Source: Victivallis vadensis (GTDB taxonomy: Bacteria > Verrucomicrobiota > Lentisphaeria > Victivallales > GWF2-50-93). Taken from it: a stretch of DNA of 5,898 bases. Position numbers and translations under genes: made by a program. Every line of letters begins with the position of its first letter. Position 1 is the first letter of the stretch. Below are positions 1 through 5,898 of this stretch, piece after piece. The stretch covers positions 3,988 to 9,885 of the forward strand of contig DYRX01000148.1 in the NCBI GenBank assembly GCA_020718525.1, in the 5' to 3' direction. Below the pieces are notes generated by a model that ran no database searches, was not told the DNA's origin, and saw nothing but the letters and a program-made list of their open reading frames with translations.

Positions 1-24
1 CTGGTATGGGATGCAAAATAAATC

Positions 25-732
25 TCAATATTGCGATGGATTTCCCAGCTCAACTATCACAGAGCGCAGGCCCCACACGAGTTGCGCCATTGTCTCGTAA
101 TCAAGACGCTCTGCAGTATCAGTGAGTTCATGATAATCGTCGTGACGGAGAAATGCGGTGTCCGTAACTGCAAATGCCGGAATCTCCTCCTGCCAGAAAG
201 ACCAGTCGTCAGACCATGCGACCTTGTCTGAGATTGCCGGGAAGGCGACTGTCCTCACTTCGATTGGCGAATTCCGCTGGAAGATTGTTGCGCATTCCCG
301 AGCGAAACGGCGTGAGGAGCGGTTGGACAGGAACGCTACATAATCGGGGCGAGCCGGCAGTCCGGCAAGCCCTGCCAGACATGTGCGCTTCCTCTGAGAC
401 TGCGTCGAATAAGAGCCGATATCGTCCGGGGTGATCATGCCCACAATTACCGCATTGGCGGGTCTGTAGCAGTTCCGTTCGCCGATCTGCTCTGCGAGGG
501 CCGAGACGGTGATGCGCAAATCTTTCGCCAGGCTGTCAGGCGCAGGCTTATATCCGAGTTCAGGCTCTGGCTTGTAGGTCACAGCACAGCCCATGGAGAT
601 AAATGTTGCACAAAGCAGAATGAGACAGCGTCTGGCGTCATTGGAATCGAAGCATTTATGAAAGGTTCTTGCAAAATTATGGGCTCTCATTATGAGGAAA
701 CTGTAGATCTGAAAAAAGTAAAACTCAAGCAT
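25..732 (-). CDS. M28-type peptidase-like lipoprotein lacking the central catalytic segment
   Basis: The C-terminal half matches the end of M28 zinc peptidases. It has a 'YVAFLSNRSSRR' strand-helix (residues 131-142), 'WSDDWSFWQEEIPAFAVTDTAF' split across 173-194, and 'YHELTDTAERLDYE' (200-213), where H201 corresponds to the last metal ligand. Residues 70-91 resemble the family's N-terminal 'LA..IGERN..RP' helix. Between these, near residue 92 (about position 459), the text jumps straight to 'VIVGMITPDDIGSYS', the strand that normally comes after the active site. The segment of roughly 100 residues carrying the first His, the bridging Asp and the Glu base is absent, so activity is unlikely. 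Two starts are possible: M1 (732) or M15 (690). Neither has a clear Shine-Dalgarno, and M15 places a more conventional n-region (Arg35/Arg36) before the hydrophobic stretch 37-47. C49 is a possible lipidation site, but 'SMGC' is a poor lipobox. It lies 57 nt behind the HD gene. It may be a reduced gene or a decaying one; the frame is open throughout. Confidence 0.6.
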   Translation of the reverse strand: MLEFYFFQIYSFLIMRAHNFARTFHKCFDSNDARRCLILLCATFISMGCAVTYKPEPELGYKPAPDSLAKDLRITVSALAEQIGERNCYRPANAVIVGMITPDDIGSYSTQSQRKRTCLAGLAGLPARPDYVAFLSNRSSRRFARECATIFQRNSPIEVRTVAFPAISDKVAWSDDWSFWQEEIPAFAVTDTAFLRHDDYHELTDTAERLDYETMAQLVWGLRSVIVELGNPSQY

Positions 733-789
733 AAAACGAAAGGTAATGGAAATATTTCTTTAAGACAGGAAGGGCTAATGAAATTTAAT

Positions 790-1452
790 TCATTTTTTTC
801 CGTATATCTCGAAATTGAGCTCCTCGAAAAAGCGCCGCATGAATTTATGCCTGCGCTCGGCAAGGGCGGCACCTGCCCTGGTCTGCATTCTTTTGCGGAC
901 TTTTCTGAGTTTCACCAGATATTCCCTGTAGGCGCTGTCCTCGTTTCCATATGAAGGAGAAGAGAGAGCGACAGCCTTGCTGTTATGGAGCTTTGCTCCG
1001 AGCCTGCCTGCAAAATGAAAGGCGCGCCCTACTCCGACCGCGCCAATCGAATCCAGCTTGTCCGCGTCGTAGATGATTTTTTCCTCAATGCTGTCCGGCT
1101 TGTTCGGTCCGCGGAGTCTGAATCTGTGCTTTCTGACACATTCAGACACTTTCTTGATAAAGTCCGGATCTCTGAATCCGCACTCGATCAATACTTTCAC
1201 AGACTTCTCCGCCCCTCGTATGGCATGGCAGATCTTGCCGCCAGAATCGAATTCCTCGGGTCTTGCTATGTCATGAAGAAGGGCGGCGGCTTCGACAACA
1301 GCAATATCGGAAATCTTTTCACTTTTCGCAATAAGCCTCGCATTGTGCAAGACCCGCAGAGTGTGCTCGATGTCGTGACAGCCGGGCGCATTGCGGAAAA
1401 TGTCCTCGACTTTCTTGCGCAGTTTCCTGAAATTTTCCCTTTTGTCAGACAT
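790..1452 (-). CDS. HD-domain phosphohydrolase (YedJ/YpgQ-like)
   Basis: A 220-residue soluble protein with the full set of HD-superfamily motifs. These are 'CHDIEHTLRV' (25-34, H26/H30), 'AALLHDIARP' (56-65, H60-D61), a following His in 'CHAIRG' (H76), 'RKHRFR' (H109), and 'DADKLDSIGAVGVGRAF' (129-145), whose Asp residues complete the metal site. The order and spacing match the uncharacterised YedJ/YpgQ-type hydrolases; some HD proteins of this sort act on nucleotides, but the substrate here cannot be read from the sequence. The C-terminal tail (171-220) is rich in Lys and Arg, with an amphipathic helix. Its start is 13 nt after the nitrilase stop, with GAGGG just before the ATG, so the two genes are very likely cotranscribed. 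There is no signal peptide, so it is cytoplasmic. The family call is firm; the function is open. Confidence 0.88.
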   Translation of the reverse strand: MSDKRENFRKLRKKVEDIFRNAPGCHDIEHTLRVLHNARLIAKSEKISDIAVVEAAALLHDIARPEEFDSGGKICHAIRGAEKSVKVLIECGFRDPDFIKKVSECVRKHRFRLRGPNKPDSIEEKIIYDADKLDSIGAVGVGRAFHFAGRLGAKLHNSKAVALSSPSYGNEDSAYREYLVKLRKVRKRMQTRAGAALAERRHKFMRRFFEELNFEIYGKK

Positions 1453-1465
1453 CCGCCCTCACCGC

Positions 1466-2452
1466 TCAGGCTATCTTGCTGTTTTTCGTCATGTCGTTCC
1501 TGGCATTTCTTGTATCGCTGAGACCTTTTCTGCGCTTGGATATTTCGCCGTATAGCTCTGGACGACGAGTCTTGTTGTGGAACTGCCCCAAATTGCCTTT
1601 CAGAGCATTCTTTGAGACTTTAGCATAGATAACGTCTGAGTCAATGCTTCTAGATTCGGAAATTACGACTCCGTTTGGGTCAATGACCATGGCATTGCCG
1701 GTTCGGAGCTCATCGTGATCAAGACCAACTCCGTTGGTAAAGACCGTGTAGAATCCATTGTCATATGATCTCGAAGGAAGCCATTTTTGTATCCATTCGC
1801 GTCCCTTTGGCCCCATGAATTCCTTGAAAAGATGTCTCGGATTCTTTTTTCTGTCCTTCCACAGCTTGACGTCAATGCGCCCCATTCCAGCCACTTCGAT
1901 GTCGAATCCGCCCGTCTGGTGAGGAGAAAACATGAGCTCACAGCCGCGCAGCATGTATATTCTGGCATTTTCCGGAAGATTGTTGTCGTAGCAGATCAAT
2001 GTCCCGCAATTCCAGCCGAAAAGATCGAAAGTCACAAATTCTGATCCCTGAAGGACATGCGTGTTTTCAAAGGCGTGGATTTTGCGGTACTTCGAAAACG
2101 TCGAATCAGGCCGTATGCAGACATAGGTGTTGTAAAGCTTGTCGCCGTCCTTTTCAAGGAGGCCGTAGAGCACGGCTATGTCTTTTTCCTTTGCAAGCCG
2201 GGAAAAGTGCCTGAAGGAAGCTCCGCCGGGCACAGATTCAGCCATTGACAGGAGTGTCTTTTTTGACTTTGTATAAAGTATTATATTGTAGCCAGTTATG
2301 CATATCTCCGGAAAGCTGATCAGATCGGCTCCCTTGCCTGCCGCCTTCAAAATGAAATCATCCATCCTCTCGATGTTTGTCTTCTTGTCAAGCTCCTCCG
2401 AATTGAGCTGAACCGCGGCGAGACTGAGCAGATCCCTTTTTGCATCTTTCAT
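1466..2452 (-). CDS. Nitrilase-superfamily carbon-nitrogen hydrolase
   Basis: A 328-residue cytoplasmic protein with the superfamily's three catalytic residues in order: Glu49 in 'FPEICITGY', Lys124 in 'YRKIHAFE', and nucleophile Cys154 in 'LICYDNNLPENAR'. The start 'LAAVQLNS' and the late 'TGNAMVIDPNGVVISES' (251-267) are the conserved outer strands. These enzymes hydrolyse amide or nitrile C-N bonds through a thioester. Between Pro177 and 'WLPSRSYDNGFY' (224-235) there is an insert about 30 residues longer than in Nit2-type enzymes, including 'FMGPKGREW'. I recall this insert and the 'RRPELYG' tail (296-302) from a PVC and actinobacterial subfamily often named only 'nitrilase family protein'; some are called N-carbamoylputrescine amidase by similarity. 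The ATG has GGAG six bases upstream (2459-2462 on the plus strand). The substrate is unknown. It pairs closely with the downstream HD hydrolase. Confidence 0.92.
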   Translation of the reverse strand: MKDAKRDLLSLAAVQLNSEELDKKTNIERMDDFILKAAGKGADLISFPEICITGYNIILYTKSKKTLLSMAESVPGGASFRHFSRLAKEKDIAVLYGLLEKDGDKLYNTYVCIRPDSTFSKYRKIHAFENTHVLQGSEFVTFDLFGWNCGTLICYDNNLPENARIYMLRGCELMFSPHQTGGFDIEVAGMGRIDVKLWKDRKKNPRHLFKEFMGPKGREWIQKWLPSRSYDNGFYTVFTNGVGLDHDELRTGNAMVIDPNGVVISESRSIDSDVIYAKVSKNALKGNLGQFHNKTRRPELYGEISKRRKGLSDTRNARNDMTKNSKIA

Positions 2453-2458
2453 ATGATA

Positions 2459-2462
2459 CTCC
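2459..2462 (-). promoter_or_regulatory. Ribosome binding site of the nitrilase gene
   Basis: The minus strand reads GGAG, then TATCAT, then the ATG at 2452. The six-base spacing is near ideal and supports the chosen start over later Met codons. Confidence 0.7.
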
Positions 2463-2482
2463 GTTTGTTGTGATATTGCCGC

Positions 2483-2513
2483 ATAATCTTCAACTGGAAA
2501 TCTGATTTGTCAA
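2483..2513 (-). promoter_or_regulatory. Candidate sigma-70-like promoter for the nitrilase-HD pair
   Basis: The minus strand carries a perfect TTGACA (plus 2508-2513). GATTAT (plus 2483-2488, four of six matches to TATAAT) lies 19 nt downstream. The predicted start would give a leader of about 25 nt that includes the GGAG site. The spacer is longer than the usual 17, and a perfect -35 hexamer can occur by chance, so this is tentative. It lies in the 85-nt gap after the stop of the upstream membrane-protein gene. Confidence 0.4.
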
Positions 2514-2537
2514 TGTTCAATTTAAAATAATATCGCT

Positions 2538-3545
2538 CTAATTCTGGCTGGCGGCGCCTGTCCGGAGCCAATCCTTGGGAAAATCCTTTTGCGCCTTAAG
2601 TACAATGAATGGATATTTCCAGAAAAAGATTGATTCATCCTTGGCTCCTGGGATTTTCTGGGACTTGAAACGCTCCATTCTCCCGAGCGGGTCAATTCCG
2701 AAGCAGAGACTCGGATCCGCAATTTTACGGGCAAGATCCTGATTTGGAGCCCTGTAGTCCTGAAACTCGGAAGGGATGAGATAGACAAAGCTCCTGGGCG
2801 CTCCGGAAACTTCTGAAGGAAGCTTGAAAGGAGAACTCTCATATGAATATACTGAATCCGCCGCCGACATATTTTCACGGGCAATCCCCCTGGATGGAGA
2901 GAAAAGCCAGACGCTCCCATTCCTGCGAATTTCGCAGAGCATGTCGAGGGGGGCACCCTTCTCATCGAGACGCACAACCAATGCAGGCTCCCAGGACTTC
3001 ATCTGCATGATGCGGCAGAAAACCCTGAGGAAATCGGCCTCCCCTGCCCTTTTCTTCAGTAGAATTTCCGAGAGTTTCAGAGGGGGAGTCTCTTCAGACG
3101 GACTGGAGACGATTTCGAATGACGTGATTAGCTTTTCGAAGCTTTCGCCGGGACCCGCATTTTCGAGGATGTTTTCTGAAAGGAATTGCCTGAGAATCCA
3201 GGCGTCGCGCCAGGAATCGAAGTCGAATTTGGATAGCGGCGAGCTAAGGACTAGAGTTGACAATCCAAGTTCAAAGACAGGACGGGCATATTCGTATGGA
3301 GGAACGACGAATGGTTCTCCTTCATTCAAAGAGTCGGCAATGACTATGGCCATTTTCCGATCGTCTCTTGCAATGGCATCCTTCCATTCCTTTGCGCGTT
3401 GTGCGGAAATCTCGTCGCGATTGGCAGAGGAGAGGAAAAGACGCCAGTTGCCACGAATGAAGGATACGGCGATTGCCAAGAGAAAAGCGGCGGCGAAAAT
3501 GCTTACTGCCAGTTCGAGAAGCATGCTTTTGCTGGGAAAGCGCAT
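2538..3545 (-). CDS. Membrane-anchored protein with degenerate transglutaminase-like core
   Basis: I do not recognise a named family. The 335-residue protein begins with a short basic stretch and one strong hydrophobic helix (about 9-30), followed by 'RGNWR'. This fits an N-terminal membrane anchor with the rest outside the cytoplasm. Residues 157-221 resemble a transglutaminase-like core in pattern: 'LSEILLKKRAGEADFLRVF' (158-176), then 'EPALVVRLDEKG' (186-197), then 'MLCEIRRNGSVWLFSP' (202-217). In active members the first block has G-x-C-x-D, the third begins with the catalytic His, and an Asp follows the Trp. Here those positions are Glu169, Asp201 and Ser216, so catalysis is not expected. 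Cys177 and Cys204 are present but off register. The rest of the C-terminal part (222-335) has no motif I know. GGA lies four bases before the ATG, a weak ribosome site. It is the first gene of the minus-strand block; the gene is real, the fold is an inference. Confidence 0.72.
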   Translation of the reverse strand: MRFPSKSMLLELAVSIFAAAFLLAIAVSFIRGNWRLFLSSANRDEISAQRAKEWKDAIARDDRKMAIVIADSLNEGEPFVVPPYEYARPVFELGLSTLVLSSPLSKFDFDSWRDAWILRQFLSENILENAGPGESFEKLITSFEIVSSPSEETPPLKLSEILLKKRAGEADFLRVFCRIMQMKSWEPALVVRLDEKGAPLDMLCEIRRNGSVWLFSPSRGIARENMSAADSVYSYESSPFKLPSEVSGAPRSFVYLIPSEFQDYRAPNQDLARKIADPSLCFGIDPLGRMERFKSQKIPGAKDESIFFWKYPFIVLKAQKDFPKDWLRTGAASQN

Positions 3546-3764
3546 TCAATCCGTTCTTTTCTGGTTGCGATCGAAACAAGTCGCTCCCGAGACTTCAAAA
3601 CAAAATCTCAGATCGTCCGATTGGGAGAGCGACGACATGGAAGACAATTGCATCAGCAAAAGATTTTTTCAATATAAATTTCATTCTGATTTGTAAAAAA
3701 TTAAAATGAGTCTAACTTGCCTGCTCGTTTCTTTGAATGCGGTTCAAGTCAAATCAAGGTAATC
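3546..3764. promoter_or_regulatory. Divergent AT-rich intergenic region
   Basis: This 219-nt spacer separates the minus-strand membrane-protein gene from the plus-strand small basic protein gene, and both need promoters here. The stretch 3661-3710 is clearly AT-rich. Toward the minus strand there is TTTACA (plus 3692-3697) and TATATT (plus 3671-3676), 15 nt apart, which is short. Toward the plus strand there is TAAAAT (3702-3707) without a convincing -35. No single promoter can be assigned with confidence, and I see no operator palindrome. Confidence 0.35.
3756..3760 (+). promoter_or_regulatory. Ribosome binding site of the small basic protein gene
   Basis: AAGGT lies four bases (AATC) upstream of the ATG at 3765. 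It is a good Shine-Dalgarno match at workable spacing and the main nucleotide-level support that this very short reading frame is translated. Confidence 0.65.
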
Positions 3765-3854
3765 ATGGGAAATCTGAGAAAAAAAAGGCGTAAAAAGATC
3801 GCCAAGCATAAGAGGCGCAAGCAGTTGCGCGCTCAAAGACACAAGAGCAAGTAA
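3765..3854 (+). CDS. AURKAIP1/COX24-domain small ribosomal protein (mS38/bS22-like)
   Basis: A 29-codon frame ending in TAA. The product begins 'MGNLRKKRRKKIAKHKRR' and has 9 Lys, 7 Arg and 2 His among 29 residues, with no acidic residue. The pattern R-K-K-R-R-K-K-x-x-K-H-K-R-R-K is the core of the AURKAIP1/COX24 C-terminal family. In mitochondria that domain is ribosomal protein mS38, and in mycobacteria a 33-residue relative (bS22) binds the small subunit near the decoding centre; both facts are from memory. Very short free-standing versions starting 'MG(S/N)' occur in several bacterial phyla. A role as a 30S-associated protein making contacts with 16S rRNA is therefore likely. AAGGT sits just upstream and the gene stands alone between a divergent spacer and a structured spacer. 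The main alternative is a chance Lys/Arg-rich frame, which the start, ribosome site and motif argue against. Confidence 0.75.
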   Translation: MGNLRKKRRKKIAKHKRRKQLRAQRHKSK

Positions 3855-3890
3855 AGTCTTAAACATTCCGGGTTGAAAAGCAGGGAATAA

Positions 3891-3945
3891 TTGCACGGGC
3901 GGTTTGTCTCCGTCTCATTGTTTTGCGTGCAGCCGGATTTTTTTT
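3891..3945 (+). terminator. Possible terminator after the small basic protein gene
   Basis: TTGCACG (3891-3897) can pair with CGTGCAG (3926-3932), a 7-bp stem with one G-U pair and a 28-nt loop. Five bases later comes a run of eight T (3938-3945). The long loop and the gap before the T run make it a poor intrinsic terminator, but the T run lies where a terminator for the small gene would be expected. Confidence 0.3.
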
Positions 3946-3963
3946 GCCGCAAACATTCTGGCT

Positions 3964-3986
3964 CTTTGTCGGCATATCTGACAAGG
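3964..3986 (+). repeat. Inverted repeat (hairpin) in the leader of the TPR gene
   Basis: CTTTGTCGG (3964-3972) pairs with CTGACAAGG (3978-3986) over nine positions with two G-U pairs, around a five-base loop CATAT. It is not followed by T residues, so it is not an intrinsic terminator. It lies 68 nt before the TPR start and could be a leader structure or a protein site, or could be incidental. Confidence 0.4.
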
Positions 3987-4054
3987 TCTCCACGCACTCT
4001 GCCAAGCTTGGTTCTGTTCTCTAAGTCCTTCAACTCAAAGATGAAGGGAAAATC

Positions 4055-5857
4055 ATGCATCCTCTTGAGCGTAAGTTATTTAGCCCGCTCCCTTGTGCAT
4101 TGTTTTTCCTTTCCCTGCTCTTTGTTCCTCCATCTCAGGCGGGAAACATCGCGTCCGATTTCATTGACTCCGACAAGCCACTTCTGCACAAATCAAATCC
4201 TTCCGATTCGGACGACGAACGGCTATCGCAGGCGTTTTCCCATTTTTCCTGCGGCTATCTTTCGATGCTTGAAAGAAACCGTTTCACCGAATACACATCT
4301 AAGGAGCTTGTCCGAGCAATAGAGCTTGATCCATCGGAGGAAATGCCGATGCGGATTCTCTTAAGCCAATGGATGCCAGATGGCACCTTCGCGGCGCAGT
4401 CGGGACAGCTCATCGAAATAGCAAAACGCCACCCTGAGCTCATTTACCTCAATCTTGTCTCTGCTTCAGGTCTGATCGCTAACAATAAAACCGACGAAGC
4501 CAAAGAACTCCTTCTTGAATGCTATAGAGCCAACATGGTCCAAAAAAACAATTTGTCCGAATTGAAGCATTTCCCCACCCTTGTTCTGACACTTTTTGAT
4601 CTTCTCCAGAAGACCTCCGATTTTTCCACCGGAGAGGAGATTTACGACGATCTTGATGGAGTTTCCGGAGTATCCGACAATTTTGAATTCAGAAAGACTG
4701 CCGCCATCTTCTTCTCGACGGCATCGGAAAAGACCGAAGACGCTTTTCTTTCCTGGACAAAGAGCCGCTACAGCAGGAAATTCGATGAAAATCTTGCCGC
4801 CTCCCAGAAATTCTGGGGTGACAAGCTTGAAAAAGGCGTAGGCAAATTTGAACAGGGCGATTTCAATAATCTAGGCTCGATCATAGAAATCCTAGGGAAC
4901 ATGAAGGACTTCGATAAGTCGGAAGAGATGGTGCTGGGCATACTTCTTCAAAATCCTGACAATTCCGCCGCAATTTCTTTTCTTGCAAAGATTTACTCTG
5001 ACTCCGGAAGGCACGAGCTGTCAAGGAGGGCCTGGGCTAAAATAGTTGAAAAATCTCCCGATAAACCTTACTATCTATATCACTTGGCACATGAATATCT
5101 GCTCACAGGCAATCTGGAAAAAGCGGTTGAATACTTCAACAAGTGCCTGGAGCTCAATCCTTCCATGAAGGCCGCAATCTACCAGCTCGGTGTCGCCTAC
5201 TTCGAACTTGAACAGCTCGACAAGGCAATTGAGACCATGTCAAAAATCCCGGAAGTCCCGATCTCCTCGTACATAAAGGCAATGTGTCATGGAAGACGCA
5301 AAGAGTATCCAGCGGCGGTCTCTGCGCTTCTCCAAGCTGAACAGACCGCGAAGGACATCGGAGAAAAGGACTTCCTTGGCAGGGAGTTCTACCTTACACT
5401 TGCGGGCTACTATGAAAAGTGCGGCGAAACAGACAGGCTCCTGGACCTGCTCGGAACGCTAGATGCGCAATATCCCGACGACCCGGAAATCTCTAATTTT
5501 CTAGGTTACATGCTTGCCGACATGAACAGAGATTTGAAAAGGGCTAAAGACTTGATAGAGAAGGCCTTGTCAAAAGAGCCAGCAAACATTGCATATCTCG
5601 ACAGCATGGCTTGGGTCCTCTACAGGCTCGGAAATTATACCAGGGCGAAGGAGTTCATATCAGATGCGATAAGCCTCTCTGCGTCGCAGTTGGATCCTGT
5701 GATAGCCGATCATGCGGGCGACATTTTTTGGGCGCTTGGAGAAAATGAGAAGGCTCTCAAATTTTGGAATCTGGCAATAGAAACGCCAAACGACGATGTC
5801 AAGACGGAGGAGGTCCGGAAAAAGATCAGGGAAACCGAGGCGGCGCCTTCAAAATGA
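4055..5857 (+). CDS. Secreted tetratricopeptide-repeat protein
   Basis: A 600-residue protein with a Sec signal peptide: basic start ('MHPLERK'), hydrophobic core 12-25, and a likely signal peptidase I cut after 'SQA' (A29). The mature protein is helical repeats throughout. Weak repeats occupy about 55-300. Clear TPRs run from about 304 to 404, for example 'HLAHEYLLTGNLEKAVEYF' (343-361) with the Pro of 'LELNPS' closing the unit. A conserved C-terminal set spans 478-578, with 'NFLGYMLAD' (481-489), 'AYLDSMAWVLYRLGNY' (513-528) and 'DPVIADHAGDIFWALG' (547-562). The last three motifs are typical of a widespread family of exported TPR proteins, such as the one beside lolB in Pseudomonas. They are thought to scaffold envelope complexes, with no known catalysis. 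AAGGGAA (4044-4050) is a good ribosome site for this ATG. It overlaps the next gene by ATGA. The family is firm; the partner is unknown. Confidence 0.9.
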   Translation: MHPLERKLFSPLPCALFFLSLLFVPPSQAGNIASDFIDSDKPLLHKSNPSDSDDERLSQAFSHFSCGYLSMLERNRFTEYTSKELVRAIELDPSEEMPMRILLSQWMPDGTFAAQSGQLIEIAKRHPELIYLNLVSASGLIANNKTDEAKELLLECYRANMVQKNNLSELKHFPTLVLTLFDLLQKTSDFSTGEEIYDDLDGVSGVSDNFEFRKTAAIFFSTASEKTEDAFLSWTKSRYSRKFDENLAASQKFWGDKLEKGVGKFEQGDFNNLGSIIEILGNMKDFDKSEEMVLGILLQNPDNSAAISFLAKIYSDSGRHELSRRAWAKIVEKSPDKPYYLYHLAHEYLLTGNLEKAVEYFNKCLELNPSMKAAIYQLGVAYFELEQLDKAIETMSKIPEVPISSYIKAMCHGRRKEYPAAVSALLQAEQTAKDIGEKDFLGREFYLTLAGYYEKCGETDRLLDLLGTLDAQYPDDPEISNFLGYMLADMNRDLKRAKDLIEKALSKEPANIAYLDSMAWVLYRLGNYTRAKEFISDAISLSASQLDPVIADHAGDIFWALGENEKALKFWNLAIETPNDDVKTEEVRKKIRETEAAPSK

Positions 5858-5898
5858 CATTCGACAACTGCATGCTTTTCAATGTCTTCTCATTCATT
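5854..5898 (+). CDS. Start of next gene, truncated by window end
   Basis: An ATG at 5854 overlaps the TPR stop codon as ATGA, the usual mark of translational coupling. The frame stays open for all 15 codons to the end of the window, starting 'MTFDNCMLFNVFSFI'. A GAGG lies 13 nt upstream, too far to be a strong ribosome site, so coupling would carry initiation. An internal ATG at codon 7 is an alternative start. Too little is visible to name a product. Confidence 0.35.
   Translation, partial: MTFDNCMLFNVFSFI

Noticed and set aside
688..732. TTGAGT-17-TACAGT promoter-like pair just before the second start of the M28-like gene
   Set aside because: The match is moderate and would put transcription start almost at the ATG, with no ribosome site; chance is as likely.
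777..799. AATGAA/TTCATT inverted repeat followed by seven T on the plus strand
   Set aside because: It looks like an intrinsic terminator only for plus-strand transcription, where no gene lies upstream; the stem is all A-T except one pair and it overlaps the HD stop codon on the minus strand, where no U tract follows.
985..1521. A 178-codon plus-strand frame across the HD gene
   Set aside because: It lies antisense to an unmistakable HD-domain gene and shows no motif of its own.
2824..3696. A 290-codon open frame on the plus strand opposite the membrane-protein gene
   Set aside because: Its translation is low-complexity Ser/Arg-rich with no domain, and it mirrors the minus-strand gene, which has a credible membrane anchor and operon position.
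3891..4322. A 143-codon plus-strand frame running into the TPR gene
   Set aside because: It is out of frame with the TPR gene over their overlap, has no ribosome site at its start, and its composition looks like shifted coding sequence.
1..5898. CRISPR array, insertion sequence, tRNA or phage element
   Set aside because: I found no regularly spaced direct repeats, terminal inverted repeats with a transposase, or tRNA-like cloverleaf on either strand.

Overview
This window reads as a bacterial chromosome segment of roughly balanced GC with dense coding and short intergenic gaps. I see no mobile element, CRISPR array, tRNA or rRNA. Shine-Dalgarno-like sites, a lipoprotein-like N-terminus, a Sec signal peptide and a PVC-type nitrilase subfamily suggest a Gram-negative-type bacterium, possibly of the PVC group (Lentisphaerota, Verrucomicrobiota or Planctomycetota). 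That placement is an impression from memory of the families, not a computed result.

Left block (about 25-3545, minus strand). Read in the direction of transcription it holds four genes. First is a membrane-anchored protein of unknown function with a degenerate transglutaminase-like core (3545-2538). Next is a nitrilase-superfamily amidohydrolase with an intact Glu-Lys-Cys triad (2452-1466). It is followed after 13 nt by an HD-domain phosphohydrolase (1452-790). Last is a short lipoprotein-like protein (732-25) that looks like an M28 zinc peptidase from which the central catalytic part has been removed in frame. The nitrilase and HD genes form a tight pair, and a consensus TTGACA element ahead of the nitrilase suggests they can be transcribed independently of the membrane protein.

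Centre (3546-4054). An AT-rich divergent spacer separates the minus block from plus-strand genes. At 3765-3854 there is a 29-codon gene for an extremely basic protein of the AURKAIP1/COX24 (mS38/bS22-like) type, a probable small-subunit ribosomal protein, with a good ribosome binding site. The 200-nt spacer after it contains three inverted repeats, one of them followed by a run of eight T.

Right block (4055-5898, plus strand). A 600-residue secreted tetratricopeptide-repeat protein is followed by a likely next gene whose ATG overlaps the TPR stop codon (ATGA) and which runs off the window.

I do not see a recognisable defence or biosynthetic system. The most notable points are the overlooked mini ribosomal protein, the internally deleted M28 peptidase, and the transglutaminase-like fold that appears to have lost all three catalytic residues.
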